Assembly (NCBI GenBank): GCA_040507035.1
Contig: JBEVVR010000103.1
Span: 1 to 64,000 of the forward strand
Reading direction: 5' to 3'
Length of the DNA stretch: 64,000 bases
Source: Thiodiazotropha sp040507035
GTDB taxonomy: Bacteria; Pseudomonadota; Gammaproteobacteria; Chromatiales; Chromatiaceae
In this document: positions 56,534 to 64,000 of the stretch, piece after piece
How the letters are laid out: each line of letters begins with the position of its first letter
How positions within the stretch are numbered: position 1 is the stretch's first letter
Notes under the pieces: model-generated
The model's database searches: none
Told to the model about the DNA's origin: nothing
Seen by the model: the letters and a program-made list of their open reading frames with translations, nothing else
Program-made: the position numbers and the translations under genes

Positions 56534-57262
56534 ATGGAAGAAAATGAGATTTTACTGGGCGTCAACATCGATCACGTTGCCACCTTGCGCCAGGCACGGG
56601 GAACCCGTTATCCGGATCCGGTCCAATCAGCCCTGGTTGCCGAACAAGCGGGTGCTGATGCCATCACCCTGCATTTGAGAGAGGATCGTAGACACATCCA
56701 GGACAGGGATGTTGAGATCTTGAGTGGCATGTTGCAATCCCGAATGAATCTCGAGATGGCGGCAACTTCAGAGATGGCAGCCATAGCAACACGCTTCAGG
56801 CCTCACGACTGCTGCCTGGTGCCGGAAAAACGTGAAGAGCTGACCACCGAGGGTGGGTTGGATGTGGCAGGCAACCTGGATTATATGACCGATTATTGCA
56901 GCGAGCTTATCGATGCCGGGATTCGTGTTTCACTCTTTATCGATGCGGATGCCAAACAGTTGGAGGCTGCCAAGGAGACAGGCGCTCCAGTGGTTGAAAT
57001 TCATACCGGTCACTATGCGGATGCAATGTCGCAACGAGCCAGACATACCGAACTGGAACGGATTATCAATGCCGTTGACTATGGAAACAGTCTGGGATTG
57101 CAAGTCAATGCGGGGCATGGTCTTGACTATCACAATGTAAAGCAGATAGTTGCCATAGCAGGGATCAGGGAGCTGAATATCGGACACGCCATAATTTGCC
57201 GCGCCGTTTTTTCCGGTCTCGACCGTGCAGTTAGGGATATGAAGGCGCTGTGCCGTATCTAG
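56534..57262 (+). CDS. pdxJ: Pyridoxine 5'-phosphate synthase
   Basis: Condenses 3-amino-2-oxopropyl phosphate with deoxyxylulose 5-phosphate to form pyridoxine 5'-phosphate; 242-aa TIM barrel. The signatures GVNIDHVATLRQARGTRYPDPV, ADAITLHLREDRRHIQDRD and VNAGHGLDYHN are present, including the catalytic His and Glu. It follows recO with a 182-bp gap. The acpS gene that usually follows pdxJ is missing, and an opposite-strand CBS gene lies there instead. Confidence 0.96.
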   Translation: MEENEILLGVNIDHVATLRQARGTRYPDPVQSALVAEQAGADAITLHLREDRRHIQDRDVEILSGMLQSRMNLEMAATSEMAAIATRFRPHDCCLVPEKREELTTEGGLDVAGNLDYMTDYCSELIDAGIRVSLFIDADAKQLEAAKETGAPVVEIHTGHYADAMSQRARHTELERIINAVDYGNSLGLQVNAGHGLDYHNVKQIVAIAGIRELNIGHAIICRAVFSGLDRAVRDMKALCRI

Positions 57263-57279
57263 AGTGGGGTGCCAGACGA

Positions 57280-57708
57280 TCAACCATTTATGTAGCTGAC
57301 CAGCTGCTCTATGACGAACTGCTGCTCTTCAATGATCGCTTTTACCAGATCTCCGATTGAGATGATCCCAATAAGCTCATTGTCCTTCATCACAGGGAGG
57401 TGACGGATGCGCTTATCCGTCATGATTGCCATGCACTCTTCAACAGTCTGATCAGGGTTGACGACAATCACCTGGCTGGTGATGATCTCTTGCACTCGGG
57501 TATCCTTTGAAGTACGCCCTTTGAGGATGACGTTGCGGGCGTAGTCGCGTTCTGAGAAGAGCCCGACGATTTTAGCGTTCTCCTGCACAACCAGCGAGCC
57601 AATGCCTTTTTCAGCCATGATTTTCAGCGCCTCGAAAACCGATACACTGCTATCGATGGTTGCGACGTCATATCCCTTGCGCTGTAAGAGCTGATTGACC
57701 GTTTGCAT
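57280..57708 (-). CDS. CBS-pair domain protein
   Basis: 142 aa consisting of two CBS domains (about 8-60 and 74-126): DSSVSVFEALKIMAEKGIGSLVV.., LFSERDYAR, and DQTVEECMAIMTDKRIRHLPVMKDNELIGIISIGDLV. CBS pairs bind adenosyl compounds (AMP, ATP, SAM) and regulate partner enzymes or transporters. This is a free-standing sensor module, so its partner is unknown. It converges with pdxJ (17-bp gap). Confidence 0.92.
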   Translation of the reverse strand: MQTVNQLLQRKGYDVATIDSSVSVFEALKIMAEKGIGSLVVQENAKIVGLFSERDYARNVILKGRTSKDTRVQEIITSQVIVVNPDQTVEECMAIMTDKRIRHLPVMKDNELIGIISIGDLVKAIIEEQQFVIEQLVSYING

Positions 57709-58030
57709 CTGTTACCTCCTCTATTTTTTTCTTTGGGTGCGCTGCTGATTGAATCTGGCTGGATTCGATCAGAGCGTGCAACAGTCCACTAGGTGAGTCT
57801 CTCTGACTCTCTGTAAACCCGATATTATCCCAGAGCTCCCATAATCATAGTTCATCAAGACTCTCTTTTTACCCCTCTAACCACCCTTATTGTAACGCTG
57901 GCAGTTCAAATTACCGGATTTCTTGTGATAATCCCAGAAACCGGACTCGATTTGGAATCCTTAGGCCTTCATCCGCGGGCGGGTAATTCAGTGCTGCGTT
58001 CATTTGAAGAATCAGGGTAAAATTCCATCC
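57709..58030. other. Intergenic region between CBS gene and cysM
   Basis: 322 bp without a convincing gene. A purine-rich SD-like run (AGGAGGTAACAG on the minus strand, 57709-57720) precedes the CBS gene. A hairpin with a 9-bp, one-bulge stem (CCGG-A-TTTCT / AGAAACCGG) spans 57914-57944. I see no named RNA motif or clear promoter. Confidence 0.5.
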
Positions 58031-58924
58031 ATGAAATACAAAACCATTGAAGAATTCGTCGGCAATACTCCCTTGGTCAGGCTGCAGCGCCTCCCTGATG
58101 AGAGCAGCAACACCCTGTTAGTAAAGCTGGAGGGAAACAACCCCGCCGGGTCGGTAAAGGACAGGGCGGCCATGAGCATGATCAGTCACGCCGAAAAGCG
58201 CGGCAAGATAAAGCCGGGTGATATCTTGATTGAGGCAACCAGTGGAAACACCGGGATTGCTCTGGCTATGGCGGCCGCGATCAAAGGTTATCATTTGATA
58301 CTGGTGATGCCAGAACACATGAGCCTCGAGCGGCGGGCAGTGATGAAGGCGTTCGGCGCCGAACTGCTGCTGACTCCAAAAGAGGGGAGTATGGAGGCCG
58401 CCATCGACAAGGCCAGAGAGCTGGAGGCGGCTGGAAGGGGATTGATTTTGGATCAATTTTCCAATCAGGATAATCCCCAAGCCCACATCGAGGGCACTGG
58501 GCCGGAGATCTGGCGGGATACCGAAGGCGAAGTGACGCACTTCGTCAGTTCCATGGGAACCACAGGTACCATCATGGGGACCTCCAGTTATCTGAAAAAG
58601 CAGAACCCACAAATTGAGATTGTCGGTGTACAGCCCATGGAGGGCTCGAATATCCCCGGGATTCGCCGCTGGCCCGAGGCATATCTGCCAAAGATCTACG
58701 ATCCATCCAAGGTCGATCGCATAATCGATATCTCTCAACAGGAGGCGGAAGAGACCACACGACAGCTGGCCGCCAGAGAGGGGATCTTCGCCGGCATCTC
58801 CTCCGGGGGGGCGGTGGCCGCGGCGCTGAAGCTCTCGCGTAGTGTTGAAGATGCCGTCATCGTCTCTATCATTTGCGACAGAGGTGACCGCTACCTATCC
58901 ACCGACGTCTTTCCCGCCGTCTGA
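58031..58924 (+). CDS. cysM: Cysteine synthase B
   Basis: PLP enzyme forming cysteine (or S-sulfocysteine from thiosulfate) from O-acetylserine; 297 aa. PLP Lys K43 is in AGSVKDRAAMSM. Other hallmarks are EATSGNTGIALAMAAAIKGY, SMGTTGTIMGTSSYLK and GIFAGISSGGAVAAAL. The start is ATG 58031 (MKYKTIEEFVGNTPLV); TTG 58004 is an unlikely alternative. CysM can use thiosulfate, which would fit a sulfur-oxidising lifestyle (inference). The cysM-rlmD order matches Pseudomonas. Confidence 0.95.
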   Translation: MKYKTIEEFVGNTPLVRLQRLPDESSNTLLVKLEGNNPAGSVKDRAAMSMISHAEKRGKIKPGDILIEATSGNTGIALAMAAAIKGYHLILVMPEHMSLERRAVMKAFGAELLLTPKEGSMEAAIDKARELEAAGRGLILDQFSNQDNPQAHIEGTGPEIWRDTEGEVTHFVSSMGTTGTIMGTSSYLKKQNPQIEIVGVQPMEGSNIPGIRRWPEAYLPKIYDPSKVDRIIDISQQEAEETTRQLAAREGIFAGISSGGAVAAALKLSRSVEDAVIVSIICDRGDRYLSTDVFPAV

Positions 58925-58925
58925 C

Positions 58926-60260
58926 ATGGGACGCAGACGCAGACGAAAGCCGCTCCCTGCAGAGCCGGTTGAGGCCGAAATTGAATCTCTGACCCAGGAT
59001 GGAAAGGGGGTGACCCATATCGAGGGTAAGGCGACATTCGTTTATGGCTCACTGCCCGGTGAACAGGTGCGCTTCCTCTATACCGGCCGCAAGCGCAGCT
59101 ACGATGAGGGCAGGGTGGTCGAGGTTCTAACCCCCTCGGCACAGCGCGTCGAGCCACGCTGCTCCCAATTCGGTATCTGTGGCGGATGCAGCCTGCAACA
59201 TCAAAAACCCGAAGCTCAGGTTGCCAGTAAACAACAGGCGCTGCTGGATGCCTTGAAGCACATAGGCAAAGTAGTACCCGGCACGATTCTCCCGCCGCTG
59301 GTTGGTGAATCGGTCTGGGGCTATCGACGTAAGGCCCGGCTCGGGGTCCGTTATGTGCCAAAGAAAGGCGGAACTTTGGTCGGCTTTCGTGAAAGAGGCT
59401 CATCCTTCGTTGCCGATATCGATCGATGTCACATACTCCACCCCAAGGTAGGCGATCTGTTACCGGCGTTGAGCGCACTGATCGATCAGCTTTCGATCCG
59501 CGATCAAATTCCACAGATCGAGATGGCGATGGGGGATGACGACTGTATTCTTATTTTCCGCATGCTCTCGCCACCCTCCGAGGAGGACCTGATGAAGCTT
59601 GCGGTTTTTGCTCCCCGGCATGAGCTGGCCATCTATCTTCAAGAAGGGGGACCGGAAACCATTCGGCCGTTGGATTTTGCAGCCAACCCCCTCAGCTATT
59701 CGTTGCCGGAATTCGATCTTCGGTTTGATTTTCTGCCCAACGACTTTACCCAGGTCAATAGTGAAATCAATCGCAAGATGGTCGCTCGGGCTATCTCGCT
59801 GCTTGAGCTGGAGGCAGACGACAGGGTGTTGGATCTGTTTTGCGGATTGGGCAATTTCACCCTGCCGCTGGCACGGACCGCGGCTCATGTCACAGGCGTC
59901 GAGGGTGATAGCGGGCTGGTTGCCCGTGCCAGGGAGAATGCCTTGCGTAACGCAATCGACAATGTGTCGTTCTATACCGCCAATCTCTATGAGACCTTGG
60001 AGAATGAACCCTGGCTCTTGCAAAGCTTCAACAAGGTATTGCTCGATCCGCCTCGAAGTGGTGCCCAAGAGGTACTGGAACATCTGCCTAAACTGGGTGT
60101 GGAGCGTATTGTCTATGTCTCCTGCTACCCGGGAACCCTGGCGCGGGATGCCGGTATACTGGTAACTGAATATGGCTACCGACTGTTGAGCACGGGGGTC
60201 ATGGATATGTTTCCACACACCGCCCACGTCGAGTCCATTGCGCTGTTTGAGCGGCGTTGA
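58926..60260 (+). CDS. rlmD: 23S rRNA (uracil-1939-C5) methyltransferase RlmD
   Basis: SAM-dependent methyltransferase forming m5U1939 of 23S rRNA; 444 aa. An N-terminal TRAM domain (about 14-68) is followed by iron-sulfur ligands C79, C85 and C88 (CSQFGICGGC) plus the Cys of DRCHIL. The SAM domain has VLDLFCGLGNFTLPLA and the catalytic Cys is in VSCYPGTLARD. The start at ATG 58926 lies 1 nt after cysM. The basic N-terminus (GRRRRRKP) is typical. RelA, usually next in Pseudomonas, is absent. Confidence 0.95.
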   Translation: MGRRRRRKPLPAEPVEAEIESLTQDGKGVTHIEGKATFVYGSLPGEQVRFLYTGRKRSYDEGRVVEVLTPSAQRVEPRCSQFGICGGCSLQHQKPEAQVASKQQALLDALKHIGKVVPGTILPPLVGESVWGYRRKARLGVRYVPKKGGTLVGFRERGSSFVADIDRCHILHPKVGDLLPALSALIDQLSIRDQIPQIEMAMGDDDCILIFRMLSPPSEEDLMKLAVFAPRHELAIYLQEGGPETIRPLDFAANPLSYSLPEFDLRFDFLPNDFTQVNSEINRKMVARAISLLELEADDRVLDLFCGLGNFTLPLARTAAHVTGVEGDSGLVARARENALRNAIDNVSFYTANLYETLENEPWLLQSFNKVLLDPPRSGAQEVLEHLPKLGVERIVYVSCYPGTLARDAGILVTEYGYRLLSTGVMDMFPHTAHVESIALFERR

Positions 60261-60293
60261 TCAACGCCAAGATCAGTGACAGGTAAATAATAA

Positions 60294-60761
60294 ATGGCAT
60301 TAGAAATAGAACGTAAATATCTAGTAATTAATGAAAAATGGCGTGATAGCATTATCAAGGAATCGGTCATGAAGCAGGGTTATCTAGCGAGTCAGCCCAA
60401 TGCCACTGTGCGTGTGCGAATCTCCGGCAGTGAGGCCCGACTGACCATAAAGGGGAGCAGCAGGGGTATCAGCAGAAGTGAGTTTGAATACCCCATCCCC
60501 CTTGAGGATGCACAGCAGCTACTGGATAACCATATCTCGGGGGCATTGATCGAAAAGGTGCGTTATCGAGTGCAGTGCGGAGCCCATGTCTGGGATCTCG
60601 ATGTCTTTGATGGCGCCAATCGCGGCCTGGTTGTCGCCGAGGTGGAGCTGGGTTCGGAGGATGAGGCATTTCTTGTCCCCGAATGGGCCGGTGAGGAGGT
60701 CTCCATGGATAGCCGCTACTACAACGCAAATCTGGTTTCTCATCCCTATTGTGATTGGTAA
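60294..60761 (+). CDS. CYTH-domain protein (inorganic triphosphatase type)
   Basis: 155-aa single CYTH domain. The signature EIERKYLV is at residues 3-10. Metal- and phosphate-binding charged strands follow (VRVRISGSEARLTIKGSS, RSEFEYPIP, EVELGSEDE). Family members hydrolyse tripolyphosphate or bind nucleotides. It lies 33 nt after rlmD and its stop precedes the next gene by 10 nt, so it may share a transcript with the transporter below. Confidence 0.93.
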   Translation: MALEIERKYLVINEKWRDSIIKESVMKQGYLASQPNATVRVRISGSEARLTIKGSSRGISRSEFEYPIPLEDAQQLLDNHISGALIEKVRYRVQCGAHVWDLDVFDGANRGLVVAEVELGSEDEAFLVPEWAGEEVSMDSRYYNANLVSHPYCDW

Positions 60762-60771
60762 GGAAACGGTT

Positions 60772-62280
60772 GTGGGATGGCGTCAGCTTTCACTCCTGTT
60801 GCTTGTCCCTCTCTTCACGCTTGCCTGTTCCCCGGCAGATGAAAAAACCGCTATTCGCATGGGCCTGGCTTCAGCGCCTATAAACCTCGATCCCCGCTAC
60901 GCCACCGATGCCACATCGGAGCGCATTAACAGACTCCTCTACCAGCGCCTGGTGGCGCTAGATGAGCGCAGCATGCCAATTCCCGAGATTGCCGACTGGC
61001 AATCCCTGTCGCCAAGCCACTACCGTCTTCGTCTCAACCAAAAAACGGGTCATTTCTCCCACGGACCGAGACTGGATGCAGACGACGTCATTGCGACCTA
61101 TGAATATGTTTTGGATCCGGACAGGGCGTCACCGAAACGCTCAGGCATCGTGATGATCAAGCAGGTCGTCAAGGTGGATGACAACACCATCGACTTTAGG
61201 CTGACCCGAGCAGATCCCCTTTTTCCCGCCTATCTGACCCTGGATATTCTGCCCGCGGAGTTGATCGATACAGATCACGACTTCTCTCGCAGTCCCGCGG
61301 GTAGCGGCCCTTTCACTTTTGAGGCTTGGCCACAGCCCGGAAAATTGGTGTTAAAGAGGAGAGGTGACAATCGCAGCTTCGAGTTTGTAGAAGTCAAAAA
61401 TCCCACGGTGAGGGTATTGAAGCTGCTGCGCGGGGAGATCGATATGTTGCAGAACGATATCTCACCGGAACTGATTGTTCATCTTCAATCCCAACCGGGT
61501 ATAGAAGTCGAGCGTCGCGACGGCAGCAATTTCACCTATATCGGCTTTAATCTTAAGGATCCCCACACAGCAAAGCCAAAAGTGCGAAGAGCCATCGCCC
61601 ATGCCATCGATCGAGGGGCCATCATCCGTTATCTGATGCACGGTGCGGCACGTCAGGCTGAGGCCCTGTTGCCCCCTGAACACTGGGCGGGCGCAAACTC
61701 GCTGGAACCTTATGCCTACGATCCGCAGCAGGCGGTCTCGTTGTTGAGAGAAGCCGGTTACGATAGCGCCAATCCGTTGCGGCTTGTCTATAAGACCTCA
61801 AGCGACCCCTATCGAATAAGGCTTGCCACAGTCATCCAGAGTCAGCTCAAGGCGGTGGGTATAGAGGTTGAATTGCGCAGCTATGATTGGGGAACTTTTT
61901 TCGGTGATATCAAGGCGGGCAACTTCCAGCTCTACAGCCTGAGTTGGGTAGGCATTCGCACACCCGATATTTTCCGTTATGTCTTCGCCAGTGACTCGCT
62001 GCCGCCATCGGGCGCCAATCGGGGACGCTATGTCAGCGATGCAGTGGATCGTTTGTTGAAGCAGGTCGAAAGCGCCGACTCCCTGCAAGGCCAAGGGGAG
62101 CTCTATCGCCGTATCCAGCAACACCTCCACCAGGATCTACCCTACCTGCCACTCTGGTATGAGGGACAGGTGGTAGCAGCTGATGCCAGGATCAGCGGCT
62201 ATAGATTGATGCGGGATGGGAACTATGATGGTCTGGGAGAGATAACCGATCGCCGGCAACAGGGAACGGGAGATGGCTAA
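60772..62280 (+). CDS. Peptide ABC transporter substrate-binding lipoprotein
   Basis: 502-aa family 5 solute-binding protein (DppA/OppA class). The N-terminal signal is short, with lipobox LFTLAC and lipidated C19. Conserved stretches: LDPRYATDATSERINRLLYQRLV, the YRLRLNQKTGHFSHGPRLDADDV region and PKVRRAIAHAIDRGAIIRYLMHG. The start is GTG 60772 with TAAGGA 7 nt upstream; the frame stays open back to 60586 but without a signal peptide. It overlaps the L,D-transpeptidase gene by 8 nt. It would deliver peptides, possibly muropeptides, to the permeases encoded downstream. Confidence 0.92.
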   Translation: MGWRQLSLLLLVPLFTLACSPADEKTAIRMGLASAPINLDPRYATDATSERINRLLYQRLVALDERSMPIPEIADWQSLSPSHYRLRLNQKTGHFSHGPRLDADDVIATYEYVLDPDRASPKRSGIVMIKQVVKVDDNTIDFRLTRADPLFPAYLTLDILPAELIDTDHDFSRSPAGSGPFTFEAWPQPGKLVLKRRGDNRSFEFVEVKNPTVRVLKLLRGEIDMLQNDISPELIVHLQSQPGIEVERRDGSNFTYIGFNLKDPHTAKPKVRRAIAHAIDRGAIIRYLMHGAARQAEALLPPEHWAGANSLEPYAYDPQQAVSLLREAGYDSANPLRLVYKTSSDPYRIRLATVIQSQLKAVGIEVELRSYDWGTFFGDIKAGNFQLYSLSWVGIRTPDIFRYVFASDSLPPSGANRGRYVSDAVDRLLKQVESADSLQGQGELYRRIQQHLHQDLPYLPLWYEGQVVAADARISGYRLMRDGNYDGLGEITDRRQQGTGDG

Positions 62281-62758
62281 AGTAGAGTTACTTGTCGAGC
62301 TGTCGAAGCAGCGTCTACTCTGTCGCCAATCAGGTCGGGTGGTAAAAACCTACCCGGTCTCCACTGCGCTAAACGGTCCTGGCGAGGCCTGTGGAAGCGA
62401 GTGCACGCCGAGGGGCAAGCACCGCATCCGGCTGAAGATCGGCAGGGGCTGCGAGGAGAACGCGGTGTTCGTGGCCCGGCGCCCCACGGGTGAGATCTAT
62501 AACCGCGAGCTGGCGGCCTCTGCGCCGCAACGGGATTGGATCCTGACCCGAATTCTCTGGTTGAGCGGCGTCGAGAGGGGTAAGAACAGGGGAGGGGATG
62601 TGGATAGTCTGCGCCGTTTCATCTATATCCACGGTACCCCGGATAGCGAACCCATGGGGAAAGCCGCCTCCCATGGTTGTATCCGCATGCGAAACCGGGA
62701 TCTGATCGATCTCTTCGAACGGGTTGAGAAGGGCACGCTGGTGGAGATAGTCGAGTAG
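62273..62758 (+). CDS. YkuD-type L,D-transpeptidase domain protein, no signal peptide
   Basis: 161-aa YkuD domain with the active-site set H120 (YIHGT), H134 and C136 (SHGCIRM). L,D-transpeptidases cross-link peptidoglycan in the periplasm, but this one begins directly with the domain (MAKVELLVELSKQRLLCRQSG) and has no visible export signal. It would therefore remain cytoplasmic unless exported otherwise. Start ATG 62273 overlaps the upstream lipoprotein gene by 8 nt; its TAG overlaps the permease start by 1 nt. Being locked inside a peptide ABC operon suggests a role in murein peptide recycling (inference). Confidence 0.9.
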   Translation: MAKVELLVELSKQRLLCRQSGRVVKTYPVSTALNGPGEACGSECTPRGKHRIRLKIGRGCEENAVFVARRPTGEIYNRELAASAPQRDWILTRILWLSGVERGKNRGGDVDSLRRFIYIHGTPDSEPMGKAASHGCIRMRNRDLIDLFERVEKGTLVEIVE

Positions 62759-63687
62759 TGGGCGGGTTCCTTTTGTCCAGACTCTTGAGTGCCCTGGTTG
62801 TGGTCATTGGCGTCGTCTGCCTGGTCTTCATGCTTATCCATCTGGTTCCGGGAGACCCGGTGGAGGTGATGCTTGGCGAGTCGGCGATGCCTGCAGACCG
62901 TGATGCGTTGCGGCGTAGCCTGGGGCTTGATCGTCCGTTGGCGGTGCAACTGGCTGAATACCTGAAGGGTGTCGCCGTGTTCGATCTGGGGCGCTCGCTG
63001 CATGCCGATCAAACCGTGGTTGAACTGCTTGCCGCCCGCATTCCCGCGACCCTGGAACTTGCCTTTGCCGCTCTGATCATCACCCTGTCGATAGCGATTC
63101 CATTGGGCATAGTTGCTGCCGTCAATCGGGGTCGTTCTGCGGATTGGGGGGCTATGGGTTTCTCTATGCTGGGGATGTCGATCCCCAACTTCTGGCTGGG
63201 TCCGATGCTGATTCTCTGCTTCTCGCTGTGGCTGGGCTGGACACCGGTAAGCGGCAGGGAGGGTGTCGGCAGTCTGATTCTGCCCGCGGTGACCCTGGGT
63301 ATGTCCTTTGCCGCGATTCTGGCAAGAATGGTACGCAGTAGCCTGTTGGAGGTCCTGGGTGAGGATTTCGTGCGCACTGCAAGGGCCAAGGGGTTGGATG
63401 AGAAGCGGGTGATTTGGCGCCATGCCATGGGTAATGCGTGGCTGCCGGTGATCACTCTGGTCGGTCTGCAGCTGGGGGCCCTGCTGGGGGGCGCTGTTGT
63501 CACCGAGGTGGTGTTCGACTGGCCCGGGATCGGATCCCTGATGATTGAATCGATCCAGAAGCGCGACTATCCGGTCGTTCAGGGCTGTGTGCTTTTCATC
63601 AGCCTTGCCTATGTACTGGTCAATACCCTAACGGATCTTGTCTACGGCCTGGTCGATCCACGGATACGCAGTGGCGGTCGCCGATGA
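62758..63687 (+). CDS. Peptide ABC transporter permease (DppB type)
   Basis: 309-aa inner-membrane permease, about six helices (first about 8-28; others near 100-125, 135-160, 175-195, 240-260, 280-300). It has the DppB/OppB N-terminal HLVPGDPVEVMLGE and the EAA loop ARAKGLDEKRVIWRHAMGNAWLPVI contacting the ATPase. It starts with GTG 62758, overlapping the previous stop. ATGA overlap with the next permease gene. Confidence 0.94.
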   Translation: MGGFLLSRLLSALVVVIGVVCLVFMLIHLVPGDPVEVMLGESAMPADRDALRRSLGLDRPLAVQLAEYLKGVAVFDLGRSLHADQTVVELLAARIPATLELAFAALIITLSIAIPLGIVAAVNRGRSADWGAMGFSMLGMSIPNFWLGPMLILCFSLWLGWTPVSGREGVGSLILPAVTLGMSFAAILARMVRSSLLEVLGEDFVRTARAKGLDEKRVIWRHAMGNAWLPVITLVGLQLGALLGGAVVTEVVFDWPGIGSLMIESIQKRDYPVVQGCVLFISLAYVLVNTLTDLVYGLVDPRIRSGGRR

Positions 63688-64000
63688 TTCGACGCTGGGT
63701 ACCCTATTTGTTGATCTCACTCTGGGGCATTGCGGCTCTGTTCAGCCCCTGGTTCAACGAGATGGCGAAGGTGATCAACCTCGAGAGGATCCTGCAGCCC
63801 CCCGGTCTATCCGGGGTGTTGGGCTACGATGACCTGGGGCGGCCCATGCTGATGCGTCTGCTGGCGGGGGCGCAGACCTCGTTCATTGTCGCGGTCGGTG
63901 TGGTTGGATTCTCGGCCCTGGTGGGGAGTCTGATTGGCCTGATGGCCGGTTATCATGGTGGCTGGCTCGATCTGTTGCTGGTCAGGGTGATCGATATCTT
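63684..64000 (+). CDS. Peptide ABC transporter permease (DppC type), partial
   Basis: The open frame from ATG 63684 runs to the end of the window (about 105 codons) without a stop. A first helix (WVPYLLISLWGIAALFSPWF) is followed by GVLGYDDLGRPMLMRLLAGAQTS, typical of DppC/OppC, and a second helix (FIVAVGVVGFSALVGSLIGLMAGY). It overlaps the DppB-type gene (ATGA). The remaining domains and any ATPase genes lie beyond 64000. Confidence 0.9.
   Translation, partial: MIRRWVPYLLISLWGIAALFSPWFNEMAKVINLERILQPPGLSGVLGYDDLGRPMLMRLLAGAQTSFIVAVGVVGFSALVGSLIGLMAGYHGGWLDLLLVRVIDI

Noticed and set aside
1..64000. tRNA, rRNA, CRISPR array, complete insertion sequence
   Set aside because: None was visible on either strand by reading. 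A covariance-model and IS-profile scan would be needed to exclude a divergent example.

Overview
This 64 kb window is bacterial chromosome and almost entirely coding. Gene content (fleQ-fleS-fleR-fliEFGHIJ, rpoE-rseABC-mucD-lepA-lepB-rnc-era-recO-pdxJ, cysM-rlmD, rdgC, tmcA, hemH) is that of a motile, polar-flagellate gammaproteobacterium. A Chromatiales-like, sulfur-oxidiser or symbiont-type lineage is my inference from the combination of a bacterial A/V-type ATPase, hypF and Fnr-like sites; no marker here proves it.

Layout. 1-1374: the edge of an integron. It has a complete integron integrase with a near-consensus promoter, an AT-rich leader with repeated TAGCAGGCAA motifs and a leftward promoter that could drive cassettes lying outside the window. 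1381-9989 (minus): a nine-gene A/V-type rotary ATPase operon, transcribed G-C-I-K-F-E-A-B-D. 10156-15481: housekeeping and small genes (DUF971, hemH, nth, DUF302, DUF1841, PilZ, FHA). 15911-25708: flagellar regulators and early basal-body/export genes, with sigma-54 promoter candidates ahead of fleS and fliE. 25865-28905: an EAL-HDOD protein behind a sigma-28-like promoter, then a FliK-like/FlhB-C-like pair on the other strand. 29040-31577: a GYF-membrane-pentapeptide fusion, AMMECR1 and rdgC. 31652-31791: a candidate Fnr-controlled small RNA. 31811-35166 (minus): three nucleotide-sugar enzymes for an acidic surface polysaccharide. 35422-44470: a B12-binding-type radical SAM protein, tmcA (with an apparently broken start), hypF, the radical SAM and MEMO parts of the AmmeMemoRadiSam system, and a stand-alone RepB-type primase domain. 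44605-56351: nadB, the sigma-E envelope-stress operon, then lepA-lepB-DUF4845-rnc-era-recO. 56534-64000: pdxJ, a CBS protein, cysM-rlmD, a CYTH enzyme and a peptide ABC transporter operon that contains an L,D-transpeptidase and runs off the right edge.

How the parts work together. Flagellar genes follow the Vibrio/Pseudomonas cascade: FleQ acts with sigma-54 on fleSR, FleR activates the basal-body genes and sigma-28 serves late genes. PilZ, FHA and EAL-HDOD proteins nearby suggest c-di-GMP and phospho-signalling control of motility. The rpoE operon has its own sigma-E-type promoter, overlapped by an Fnr-like site. Two short inverted-repeat elements, sharing a 27-nt core at 23 of 27 positions, sit directly after stop codons at 6.6 kb and 42.9 kb and look like copies of one dispersed repeat family.

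The observations I would follow first are the candidate anaerobic sRNA (31700-31791), the in-frame stop at codon 6 of tmcA, the integron edge, the primase-domain protein coupled to MEMO, and the dispersed inverted-repeat element. I found no rRNA, tRNA, CRISPR array or insertion sequence.
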